DNA of 13,353 nt, from positions 1-13,353 of the forward strand of contig JAEDFW010000045.1 in the NCBI GenBank assembly GCA_016297855.1. The letters run 5' to 3'. Shown in pieces: positions 7,967 through 13,353 of this stretch; within the stretch, counting starts at the first letter, position 1; each line of letters begins with the position of its first letter. The DNA is from Oscillospiraceae bacterium. Lineage in GTDB: Bacteria > Bacillota > Clostridia > Oscillospirales > Oscillospiraceae. The notes below the pieces were generated by a model. That model worked only from the letters and a program-made list of their open reading frames with translations. It was not told the origin of the DNA and searched no databases. Both the position numbers and the translations under genes were made by a program.

Positions 7967-9151
7967 TCATTTTTCCTTCAATTTATGCTTGGCGGCCCAG
8001 TCCTTTTTGTTGGCCTGCCGCGCGCGGGCAATGGCGAGCGCCATCGCGGGGATATCGTCGGTGATCGTCGAGCCGGCTGCGATATATGCGCCCTCGCCCA
8101 CGGTGACGGGCGCGATGAGGTTGGTGTTGCAGCCGATGAAGGCGTTATCCTCGATCACGGTGCGGTATTTTTTCGCGCGGTCATAGTTGACCGTCACGGT
8201 GCCGCAGCCGAAGTTGATGTTTTTGCCGACGTCGCTGTCGCCGACATACGTCAGGTGCGAGATCTTGGTGCCGTCGCCGATATTGGAATTTTTCAGCTCC
8301 ACGAAATCGCCCACGCGCACGCGGTTGCCCACGCTCGTACCCGGCCGGATGTATGCAAACGGACCGACATGCGTATCATAGCCCACGGAGGAGTTGTAGA
8401 TCTGCGAGGCGTTGACGGCGGAATCGTCGCCCACGCGCGCGTTTTCCAGATAGCTGTTGGGGCCGATGGTGCAGTTTTTGCCGATGGAGGTCTGCCCGCG
8501 CAGAATCGTCCCGGGCAGAAGCGCCGTACCCGCGCCGACATTGACCGTGGCGTCGACATACGTCGCGCCGTAGTCCCAGATCTCCACACCCATTCTGGCC
8601 AGACGGTAGAGCTTGGCGCGGTTTAATACCGGCTGCCAGTCGGCAAGCTCTGCCGTGCCTGCCACGGAATACACGCCGTCACGGTCGGTATACGGCGTAC
8701 CGTGATCCTTCAAAAACTCGGTAAATATGAATTTCTCGTCCAGCGCTTCCATGAGCGTGGCGCGGCGCACCGAAGTGACGTTGCTGGCCACAGGAGGGCC
8801 GTCAAACTGCTCGTCGTCGGCGGCAAAGGGCAGCAGCACCGCAGGACCGGTGACGACGATGATATCCTCTTCCTTTTCATCTGCCGTGGACAAAAAGACA
8901 TGCAGCTGATCGGACGTCGTCTCGGCTGAGGGGCACCAGAACTCGATATCGTCGGGGAAGCAGGCGCGCACCTCGCGGCGGAAGCGGTCATGGCAGACCA
9001 AAAAGAAACGCCCGACGCCACCGTCAATCAGAGAGGATGCCAGCCAAGAAAGAAGCGGCGTCCCCATGATATTCTGCAGCATCATCGGGCGGGAATATCC
9101 GGTTTTCCCCGTATCATCGGGAATAAAGACAACGGCAGACAATCCGGGCAC
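7967..9151 (-). CDS. glmU: GlmU-like protein: intact acetyltransferase half, degenerate uridylyltransferase half
   Basis: GlmU normally acetylates glucosamine-1-phosphate (C-terminal left-handed beta-helix) and then joins it to UMP (N-terminal Rossmann domain) to give UDP-GlcNAc for the cell wall. Residues below are counted from the GTG at 9160. The hexapeptide-repeat helix runs from about 195 to the end and keeps the residues expected of an active acetyltransferase: IRPG (Arg272), ELKNS (Lys290), SHLTYVGD (His302, Tyr305) and VNYDRAKKYRT (Asn325, Tyr326). The N-terminal part is about 190 residues against roughly 230-245 in typical GlmU. It lacks the GxGTRM nucleotide-binding signature (TGKTGYSRPM at 17-26 occupies the place) and the metal-binding GDxPL (VVTGPAVLL at 102-110). 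UMP transfer is therefore doubtful. GTG at 9160 is one base from AAGGA; GTG at 9151 is ten bases away and preferred, though uncertain. It is the first gene of the glmU-prs-pth-mfd cluster. Confidence 0.88.
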   Translation of the reverse strand: MPGLSAVVFIPDDTGKTGYSRPMMLQNIMGTPLLSWLASSLIDGGVGRFFLVCHDRFRREVRACFPDDIEFWCPSAETTSDQLHVFLSTADEKEEDIIVVTGPAVLLPFAADDEQFDGPPVASNVTSVRRATLMEALDEKFIFTEFLKDHGTPYTDRDGVYSVAGTAELADWQPVLNRAKLYRLARMGVEIWDYGATYVDATVNVGAGTALLPGTILRGQTSIGKNCTIGPNSYLENARVGDDSAVNASQIYNSSVGYDTHVGPFAYIRPGTSVGNRVRVGDFVELKNSNIGDGTKISHLTYVGDSDVGKNINFGCGTVTVNYDRAKKYRTVIEDNAFIGCNTNLIAPVTVGEGAYIAAGSTITDDIPAMALAIARARQANKKDWAAKHKLKEK

Positions 9152-9166
9152 GGCAAACACGTCCTT

Positions 9167-9247
9167 TCACGCTCCGCCCGGCTGCACAGCGTTCGGGCAG
9201 AAGAGTCCTGCGCCTGAAAACGCGGCGGCGGTTTCACGCGCAGTCAT
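9167..9247 (-). other. Possible leader ORF in the 5' region of the glmU transcript
   Basis: An ATG at 9247 opens a 26-codon frame (beginning MTARETAAAF, ending PGGA) that stops at 9167, just before the AAGGA of the glmU-like gene. From the predicted promoter the transcript would begin about four bases before this ATG, so it would be read as an almost leaderless message. The peptide has no run of one regulatory amino acid. It may be translated and coupled to glmU, or be chance. Confidence 0.25.
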
Positions 9248-9257
9248 AGTTGCCTGT

Positions 9258-9286
9258 ATTATAACAGATGCGAGCCGTTTTGTATA
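9258..9286 (-). promoter_or_regulatory. Sigma-A promoter of the glmU-prs-pth-mfd operon
   Basis: On the minus strand a consensus -10 TATAAT (9263-9258) is preceded by an extended -10 TGT, and by a -35-like TATACA (9286-9281) at a 17-base spacing. Transcription would start near 9251, about 100 bases before the chosen glmU start. An A/T-rich stretch lies upstream of the -35 box. This is the strongest promoter-like sequence in the window. Confidence 0.8.
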
Positions 9287-9333
9287 GGAATTTTCCAAAA
9301 AAATATGCGCAAAAAGCGCCGGCAAAACCGGTA

Positions 9334-9343
9334 TGCAATTGCA
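9334..9343. promoter_or_regulatory. Palindrome TGCAATTGCA over the suf promoter -35 box
   Basis: A perfect 10-bp palindrome lies in the divergent intergenic region and covers five of the six bases of the -35 element of the sufC promoter (TTGCAC, 9339-9344). Its position is that of a repressor operator. The regulator is unknown and no regulator gene lies nearby. A palindrome this short can also occur by chance. Confidence 0.35.
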
Positions 9344-9367
9344 CGCACAGCCAAAGTGTGCTATGAT
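9339..9367 (+). promoter_or_regulatory. Probable sigma-A promoter of the sufC operon
   Basis: A -10 element TATGAT (9362-9367) is preceded by an extended -10 TGC, with TTGCAC (9339-9344) as the -35 at a 17-base spacing. The -35 is weak, matching three of six consensus bases, but the extended -10 compensates. Transcription would start near 9374, leaving about 40 bases of leader before the sufC ATG at 9415. Confidence 0.65.
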
Positions 9368-9414
9368 AGGGTTGCGGTATGTTGCCGTACGACAAACACA
9401 AACGAGGAATGACC

Positions 9415-10149
9415 ATGCTTGAAATCCGAGATCTCTGCCTGACGGCAAACGACGAAGCCGGCAGAACAGACATATTAAAACACATCTGCCTTACCGTGGA
9501 TGACAACAAATTCGTCGTCATCACCGGCCCCAACGGCGGCGGCAAGACGACGCTCTGCAAGGCCATCATGGGTCTGGCGCAGCCGACAGCGGGACAGATC
9601 CTCTGGAACGGCGCGGATATCACAAACCTGTCCATCACCGACAGAGCGAAGCTCGGCGTGTGCTACGGCTTTCAGCAGCCGCCGCGCTTCAAGGGCATGC
9701 GTGTGGCGGACCTGCTGGCCATCGCGGCCGGGCGGAAGCTGTCGCATGACGAAGCCTGCGCGTATCTGACGCAGGTAGGCCTGTGCGCGCGCGATTATCT
9801 CAGCCGCGATGTAGACGCGAGTCTGTCCGGCGGCGAGGTCAAGCGCATCGAGATCGCCACGCTGCTTGCCAAAGACGCGCCGCTCATGCTCTTCGACGAG
9901 CCGGAAGCCGGCATCGACCTGTGGTCGTTCGCCCGACTGACCGAGACCTTCCGCGAACTGCACGACAGAAGGACGCACACCATCATTATCATCTCGCATC
10001 AGGAGCGCATTATCCGACTGGCCGATGAAATTCTGCTCGTGGCAAACGGCGAGCTGGCAGCGCGCGGCTCGGTGGACGAACTCTACCCGCGCATTCTGGC
10101 CGACACCGTCACGGGCTGCAACATGCTGGAGGTGAACGGTTCATGCTGA
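9415..10149 (+). CDS. sufC: SufC-type ABC ATPase for Fe-S cluster assembly (SMS-like)
   Basis: SufC is a soluble ABC-type ATPase that drives conformational change in the SufB/SufD scaffold during Fe-S cluster assembly; it is not a transporter. The 244 residues fit the family. Motifs, numbered from the ATG at 9415, are Walker A GPNGGGKT (38-45), a Q-loop near Gln88 in GFQQPPRF, the signature LSGGEVKRIE (137-146), Walker B LMLFDEPEAGID (157-168) and the switch His195 in IIIISHQER. LSGGEVKR and GFQQPP are SufC-like. DEPEAGIDLW differs from the DEPDSGLDID common in standard SufC, which fits a divergent branch. The ATG at 9415 has GAGGA six bases upstream; the ATG at 9409 directly abuts it, and the frame from 9379 has no suitable site. 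The gene overlaps the SufB/D-family gene by seven bases (ATGCTGA). No sufS, sufU or sufD lies nearby in the window. Confidence 0.88.
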   Translation: MLEIRDLCLTANDEAGRTDILKHICLTVDDNKFVVITGPNGGGKTTLCKAIMGLAQPTAGQILWNGADITNLSITDRAKLGVCYGFQQPPRFKGMRVADLLAIAAGRKLSHDEACAYLTQVGLCARDYLSRDVDASLSGGEVKRIEIATLLAKDAPLMLFDEPEAGIDLWSFARLTETFRELHDRRTHTIIIISHQERIIRLADEILLVANGELAARGSVDELYPRILADTVTGCNMLEVNGSC

Positions 10150-11066
10150 ATGAGATCCAGAAACAGATTCTGCAGCAGGTGGCTGACATGACGGACATCC
10201 CCGCAGGTGCGGTCAACATCCGCTCCGACGGGCAGAAAGAGTTCCGCCGCAATACGGAGAACATCGAGATCGTCTCGAAAACCGACAAGGACGGCATCGA
10301 CATCCTTATTAAGCCCCATACCAAGCACGAAAACGTGCATATCCCGGTGGTGCTGACGAAATCCGGCTTTCACGACATGGTCTATAACGACTTCTTTGTC
10401 GGCGAAGGCGCGGAGGTCAGAATCGTCGCGGGCTGCGGCATCCACAACTGCGGCAGCTGCGATTCCGAGCACGACGGCATCCATACCTTCCACATCGGCA
10501 AAAACGCGAAGGTCACCTACATCGAGAAGCACTACGGCGAAGGCTCCGGCGGCGGCAAGCGCATCTTGAACCCGCAGACGGTCGTGTATCTGGAGGAAGG
10601 CGCGTCGATCACCATGGAGACGAGCCAGCTTGCCGGCGTGGATGACACCAAGCGCTACACCAAAATCGTGGCCGAGGGTGAAAACGCCGAAATTCTTATC
10701 ACTGAAAAGCTGCTGACGCATGACGATCAGCACGCCGTGAGCGAGATGGACGTGATTCTGAATGGTTCCGGCAGCAAAACCCGCGTGATCTCACGCTCGG
10801 TGGCGAAAGACAGCTCCACGCAGCTGTTCTACCCGCGCGTGCAGGGCAACTGCGACTGCTTCGGCCATGTCTCATGCGACGCGATCATCATGGGCCGGGC
10901 CAAGGTGCGCGCCATTCCCGAAATCTCCTGCAATCACGTCGACGCCAGCCTCATCCACGAGGCCGCCATCGGCCGCATCGCCGGCGAGCAGCTTCTGAAG
11001 CTGGAAACGCTGGGCCTGACGCCCGAACAGGCTGAGGAAAAAATACTTGAAGGGTTCCTTCGCTGA
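10143..11066 (+). CDS. sufB: SufB/SufD-family Fe-S scaffold protein (SmsB-like)
   Basis: This is the scaffold partner of SufC, 307 residues long, much shorter than SufB (about 465-495) or SufD (about 420). The C-terminal third carries the family core: FYPRVQGNCDCFGHVSCDAI (229-248), IMGRAKVRAIPEI (249-261), LIHEAAIGRIAGEQLLKL (270-287) and the end region GLTPEQAEEKILEGF (291-305), which matches the SufC-binding C-terminus of SufB. The middle is repetitive beta-strand sequence, as expected of the SufBD beta-helix. Cysteines cluster at 98, 103 and 106 with His101, 110, 114 and 117, and again at 237, 239, 245 and 263. These are possible cluster or iron ligands. The ATG at 10143 overlaps the end of sufC, with GGAGG ten bases upstream. 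A single B/D-type protein beside SufC, without a cysteine desulfurase, resembles the SUF-like minimal system described for anaerobic archaea and bacteria. Confidence 0.88.
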   Translation: MLNEIQKQILQQVADMTDIPAGAVNIRSDGQKEFRRNTENIEIVSKTDKDGIDILIKPHTKHENVHIPVVLTKSGFHDMVYNDFFVGEGAEVRIVAGCGIHNCGSCDSEHDGIHTFHIGKNAKVTYIEKHYGEGSGGGKRILNPQTVVYLEEGASITMETSQLAGVDDTKRYTKIVAEGENAEILITEKLLTHDDQHAVSEMDVILNGSGSKTRVISRSVAKDSSTQLFYPRVQGNCDCFGHVSCDAIIMGRAKVRAIPEISCNHVDASLIHEAAIGRIAGEQLLKLETLGLTPEQAEEKILEGFLR

Positions 11067-11509
11067 TGAAGCGCCGTCTGCTGGATCGAACACTGGGGCG
11101 GTATATGCTGGTGAATTTGTTCTGCTGGAGCATCGGCACGGGTGTGATGTTCCTGCTGTACAACCTGCACATCGGCGGCTACTGGCTGGCTTCGGCGAGC
11201 AATTATCTCATCGGCGGCACGCTGGGCTATATCCTCAACCGCCGCTTCACCTTCCACTCGCACAGCCGGCGGCTGGTGGAACTGGCCAAATACATCGCGC
11301 ATATGATCGTATGCTACTTCATCGCCTACACCGTCGCGCCGAAGCTGTGCGCAGGCCTGATTACGCGGTTTGGCCTGCATGCGGCCGGCAACGTCGCGCT
11401 CACGGTGGGTATGATATTTTTCACAATATTAAATTACTTTGGCCAGCGGTATCTCGTCTTTCGCCGTGCGAAACAGCCGGCAGGAACAGACGATGCGCCG
11501 CGCGGCTGA
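11066..11509 (+). CDS. GtrA-like four-helix membrane protein
   Basis: A 147-residue membrane protein with four predicted helices (about 14-33, 41-58, 75-95 and 105-128) and basic loops. YILNRRFTF (55-63) matches the GtrA family motif, and NYFGQRYLVF (123-132) after the fourth helix looks like the second copy of the same half-repeat. GtrA-family proteins are thought to help move undecaprenyl- or other polyprenyl-linked sugars across the membrane for cell-surface glycosylation. No glycosyltransferase is adjacent, so the substrate cannot be guessed. The ATG at 11066 overlaps the stop of the SufB/D gene by one base (TGATG), implying translational coupling. The C-terminal tail (133-147) is hydrophilic. 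The link to Fe-S assembly is positional only. The family call is good; the function is uncertain. Confidence 0.85.
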   Translation: MKRRLLDRTLGRYMLVNLFCWSIGTGVMFLLYNLHIGGYWLASASNYLIGGTLGYILNRRFTFHSHSRRLVELAKYIAHMIVCYFIAYTVAPKLCAGLITRFGLHAAGNVALTVGMIFFTILNYFGQRYLVFRRAKQPAGTDDAPRG

Positions 11510-11536
11510 TCGCTTACGCTATGGAAGGAGTCGCCT

Positions 11537-12715
11537 ATGGCTTACCCGCAGCTGTGCCTGCGCCGCGGTGAGGACGCGCAGGTGCGCGCCGGTGCGGCAT
11601 GGATTTTTGACAATCAGATCGACTGGGCAGACGATGTCTGCACGGACGGCTGCGTGGCAGACGTGCTGGACTCGCGCATGCGCTTTGTCGCGCGCGGCTT
11701 TTTCAACAGCCGCTCGAAGATCGCCCTGCGCGTGCTGACGCGCGAGGAATCCGAGACCATCGACCGCGATTTTTTCAAGCGCCGGCTGGAAGCGGCGTGG
11801 CGGTTCCGCCAGACGCTCGGCTTTTCGGATTCCTGCCGCGTGGTATTCGGCGAATCCGACGGCCTGCCGGGGTTGACGGTCGATAAATTCGGCGGCTATC
11901 TTTCTTTGCAGACGGTCTGTCTTGGACTGGAGACATGGAAGCAGACGATCGTAGAGCTGCTTGCGGAGCTGTTTTCCCCACGCGGAATTTACGAGCGCAA
12001 CGATCTTGCCGTGCGTGAAAAAGAGGGCCTGCCGCAGAAAACCGGTGTTCTCTACGGCGAAGTACCCGAGGAAATCGAGATTCTGGAACACGATGCCCGC
12101 ATGCTCGTCAGCATCCCGAACGGCCAGAAAACCGGCCATTTCCTCGACCAGCAGGAAAACCGCGGCCGTATCAAACCCTACTGCAGGGATCAAGCCGTGC
12201 TCGATCTTTGCTGCTGCACGGGCGGTTTTTCCATCCATGCGGCGCTCTACGGCGCGCAGTCGGTCGAAGCCGTGGACGTTTCGCAGACAGCGCTGGACAA
12301 AGTACGGCGCAACGCAGCTTTGAACAGCGTGGCGGACAAAATCACCACAACGTGTGAAAACGTCTTTGACCTTGCCCGCGCATATGCGGACGCCGGCAAA
12401 AAATACGGCCTCGTCATCTGCGATCCGCCGGCCTTCGCCAAGAGTAAACACGCGCTCGAGGGCGCCTATCGCGGCTATAAGGAGCTGAATCTTCGCTGTA
12501 TGCAGATGCTCAGCCCCGGCGGTTTTCTGGTGAGCTGCTCGTGCAGCCAGTTCATGACGCCCGAGCTGTTTCTCAAAATGCTGCGCGAGGCTGCCGCTGA
12601 CGCCGGCCGCGAAGCGCGGCTTCTTGAGTGCCTGATGCAGTCGCGCGACCATCCGGCAAGCCTGTCTGCCGGGCAGTCGCTGTATCTGAAGGGGTATATT
12701 CTGCAAATTGAATAA
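11537..12715 (+). CDS. rlmI: RlmI-type class I SAM-dependent rRNA (cytosine-5) methyltransferase
   Basis: A 392-residue protein with the domain order of the RlmI/YwbD family: an N-terminal PUA RNA-binding domain (about 1-70), a linking EEHEE-type domain (about 75-180, with VVFGESDGLPGLTVDKFGGY), and a Rossmann methyltransferase domain. The latter shows GQKTGHFLDQQENR (196-209), SAM-binding motif I VLDLCCCTGGFSIHAA (221-236), the acidic motif VEAVDVS (243-249), DPPAFAKSK (296-304) and SCSCSQFM (333-340) with the presumed catalytic cysteine. E. coli RlmI makes m5C1962 in 23S rRNA; the same target here is inference. The ATG at 11537 has AAGGAG six bases upstream. It lies 27 bases after the GtrA-like gene with no terminator between, so it is probably the last gene of the suf transcript. 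Motif I has three cysteines where FCYTGG is usual. Confidence 0.9.
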   Translation: MAYPQLCLRRGEDAQVRAGAAWIFDNQIDWADDVCTDGCVADVLDSRMRFVARGFFNSRSKIALRVLTREESETIDRDFFKRRLEAAWRFRQTLGFSDSCRVVFGESDGLPGLTVDKFGGYLSLQTVCLGLETWKQTIVELLAELFSPRGIYERNDLAVREKEGLPQKTGVLYGEVPEEIEILEHDARMLVSIPNGQKTGHFLDQQENRGRIKPYCRDQAVLDLCCCTGGFSIHAALYGAQSVEAVDVSQTALDKVRRNAALNSVADKITTTCENVFDLARAYADAGKKYGLVICDPPAFAKSKHALEGAYRGYKELNLRCMQMLSPGGFLVSCSCSQFMTPELFLKMLREAAADAGREARLLECLMQSRDHPASLSAGQSLYLKGYILQIE

Positions 12716-12730
12716 TAAGAATTATTCTTG
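12716..12730. promoter_or_regulatory. PerR-like 7-1-7 inverted repeat before rubrerythrin
   Basis: TAAGAAT-T-ATTCTTG has a perfect 6-1-6 core (12717-12722 and 12724-12729) and overlaps the -35 box of the rubrerythrin promoter at 12728. It matches nine of the fourteen specified bases of the PerR box TTATAAT-N-ATTATAA. PerR is known to repress rubrerythrin-type genes in clostridia. The same repeat could act as a weak hairpin after rlmI, but it has little GC and a one-base loop, so an operator is more likely. Confidence 0.45.
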
Positions 12731-12756
12731 ATTTTATGTTTTCTTTATGGTATACT
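12728..12756 (+). promoter_or_regulatory. Sigma-A promoter of the rubrerythrin gene
   Basis: TTGATT (12728-12733) and TATACT (12751-12756) are spaced by exactly 17 bases, with an extended -10 TGG directly before the -10. Transcription would start near 12763. The ribosome binding site AAAGGAG lies eight bases before the ATG at 12792. The region is AT-rich compared with its surroundings. Confidence 0.82.
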
Positions 12757-12791
12757 GCATATAGAACTTATTTTGTAAAGGAGTTACAACT

Positions 12792-13328
12792 ATGAATCTG
12801 AAAGGCAGCAAAACCGAAGCCAACCTGATGGCTGCATTCGCCGGCGAATCGCAGGCGTGCGTCAAGTACCAGTATTACGCATCCAAGGCAAAGAAGGACG
12901 GCTACGTCCAGATCGCGGACATCTTTGAAGAGACGTCGCGCAACGAGAAGGAACACGCCAAGCTGTGGTTCAAACTCCTGCACGACGGCATGCCCGCCAC
13001 TACGGTGAATCTGGCCGACGCGGCGGACGGCGAAAACTACGAGTGGACCGATATGTACGATGGCTTTGCCCGTGTGGCGCGCGAAGAAGGCTTCGATGCC
13101 ATCGCGAACCTTTTTGACGGCGTAGGCAAGATCGAAAAGGAGCACGAGGCGCGCTACCGCAAGCTGCTGGCCAACATCGAAGGCGGTCTGGTCTTCTCGC
13201 GTGATGAAGATCAGATCTGGCAGTGCGGCAACTGCGGCCACATTGTCATCGGCAAGAAGGCGCCCGAGGTGTGCCCCGTCTGCGCGCATCCGCAGGCCTA
13301 TTTCCAGATCAAACCCGAAAACTATTGA
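12792..13328 (+). CDS. rbr: Rubrerythrin
   Basis: Rubrerythrin is a cytoplasmic non-haem iron protein of anaerobes that reduces hydrogen peroxide to water with electrons from NAD(P)H through rubredoxin-type carriers. The 178 residues hold an N-terminal four-helix ferritin-like domain (about 1-130) and a C-terminal rubredoxin-like domain. Di-iron ligands are visible by comparison with the Desulfovibrio protein: Glu19 (AGESQA), Glu52 and His55 (NEKEH), Glu84 (YEWTDMY), Glu115 and His118 (IEKEH). The rubredoxin Fe(SCys)4 site is formed by CGNC and CPVC in WQCGNCGHIV and EVCPVCAHP. Asp87 stands where the Desulfovibrio enzyme has the redox-switching Glu97; this looks like a conservative variant. 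The protein is a little shorter than the Desulfovibrio one, with the loss between the second and third helices. It has its own promoter with a PerR-like box. The downstream end is cut off 25 bases after the stop. Confidence 0.97.
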   Translation: MNLKGSKTEANLMAAFAGESQACVKYQYYASKAKKDGYVQIADIFEETSRNEKEHAKLWFKLLHDGMPATTVNLADAADGENYEWTDMYDGFARVAREEGFDAIANLFDGVGKIEKEHEARYRKLLANIEGGLVFSRDEDQIWQCGNCGHIVIGKKAPEVCPVCAHPQAYFQIKPENY

Positions 13329-13353
13329 TCTCACGCAAAAGCCCGTCCTTCAT

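Noticed and set aside
6767..8626. Long plus-strand open frame of 619 codons opposite pth, prs and glmU
   Set aside because: It lies wholly antisense to three well-supported genes. It shows no recognisable motif, is rich in His, Arg and Ala as expected from reading GC-biased codons backwards, and has no convincing start site.
9306..9332. Short repeats GCGC-AAAAA-GCGC and CCGG-CAAAA-CCGG upstream of the suf promoter
   Set aside because: Each arm is a four-base self-complementary word, which is expected often in GC-rich DNA. Neither is long enough to treat as an operator.
11519..12706. Minus-strand open frame of 395 codons opposite rlmI
   Set aside because: It is an almost exact shadow of the rlmI frame. 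The plus-strand protein carries all methyltransferase motifs, and the reverse frame has none and no ribosome binding site.
12768..13334. Minus-strand open frame of 188 codons opposite rubrerythrin
   Set aside because: Rubrerythrin on the plus strand is unmistakable with promoter and ribosome binding site; the reverse frame is a codon-bias artefact.
13329..13353. AAAAGCCCGTCC sequence after rubrerythrin
   Set aside because: It looks like the left arm of a terminator hairpin, but the window ends before any right arm can be seen.

Overview
The window is about 13.4 kb of GC-rich, gene-dense DNA. It most likely comes from an anaerobic, spore-forming member of the Clostridia, of the Oscillospiraceae/Ruminococcaceae type. 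The evidence is a SpoIIP sporulation protein, a Firmicutes-type glmU-prs-pth-mfd cluster, a rubrerythrin typical of anaerobes, strong GGAGG-type ribosome binding sites, and sigma-A promoters confined to short AT-rich gaps. I see no mobile element, CRISPR array, tRNA or rRNA. Taxonomy is inferred from gene content only.

Layout. (1) Positions 1-1513, plus strand: the 3' part of mnmG (tRNA wobble-uridine modification) overlaps tatD, a metal-dependent DNase/hydrolase. A hairpin terminator at 1517-1543 serves tatD and the convergent spoIIP. (2) Positions 1547-9151, minus strand, in transcription order: glmU-like gene, prs, pth, mfd, then, past an internal terminator at 2675-2702, spoIIP. This matches the known Bacillus order gcaD-prs-ctc-pth-fin-mfd, but without ctc and fin and with spoIIP at the end. 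A consensus extended -10 promoter lies at 9258-9286. (3) Positions 9152-9414: the only sizeable intergenic region, with two divergent promoters, a 10-bp palindrome over one -35 box and a possible leader ORF. (4) Positions 9415-12715, plus strand: sufC and a SufB/SufD-family gene, then a GtrA-like membrane protein, packed with overlaps, followed by an RlmI-type rRNA methyltransferase. (5) Positions 12792-13328: rubrerythrin under its own promoter, whose -35 box overlaps a PerR-like inverted repeat.

Most genes are housekeeping: tRNA and rRNA modification, peptidyl-tRNA recycling, PRPP and UDP-GlcNAc precursor supply, transcription-coupled repair, Fe-S cluster assembly and peroxide defence. The points most worth following up are: a two-gene sufC-sufB set with no sufS, sufU or sufD beside it, resembling the SUF-like minimal (SMS) systems; a GlmU whose acetyltransferase half keeps its key residues while the uridylyltransferase half is shortened and lacks its signature motifs; the PerR-like box before rubrerythrin; and a ribosome binding site within an inverted repeat at spoIIP. 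I found no wholly unknown multigene system.
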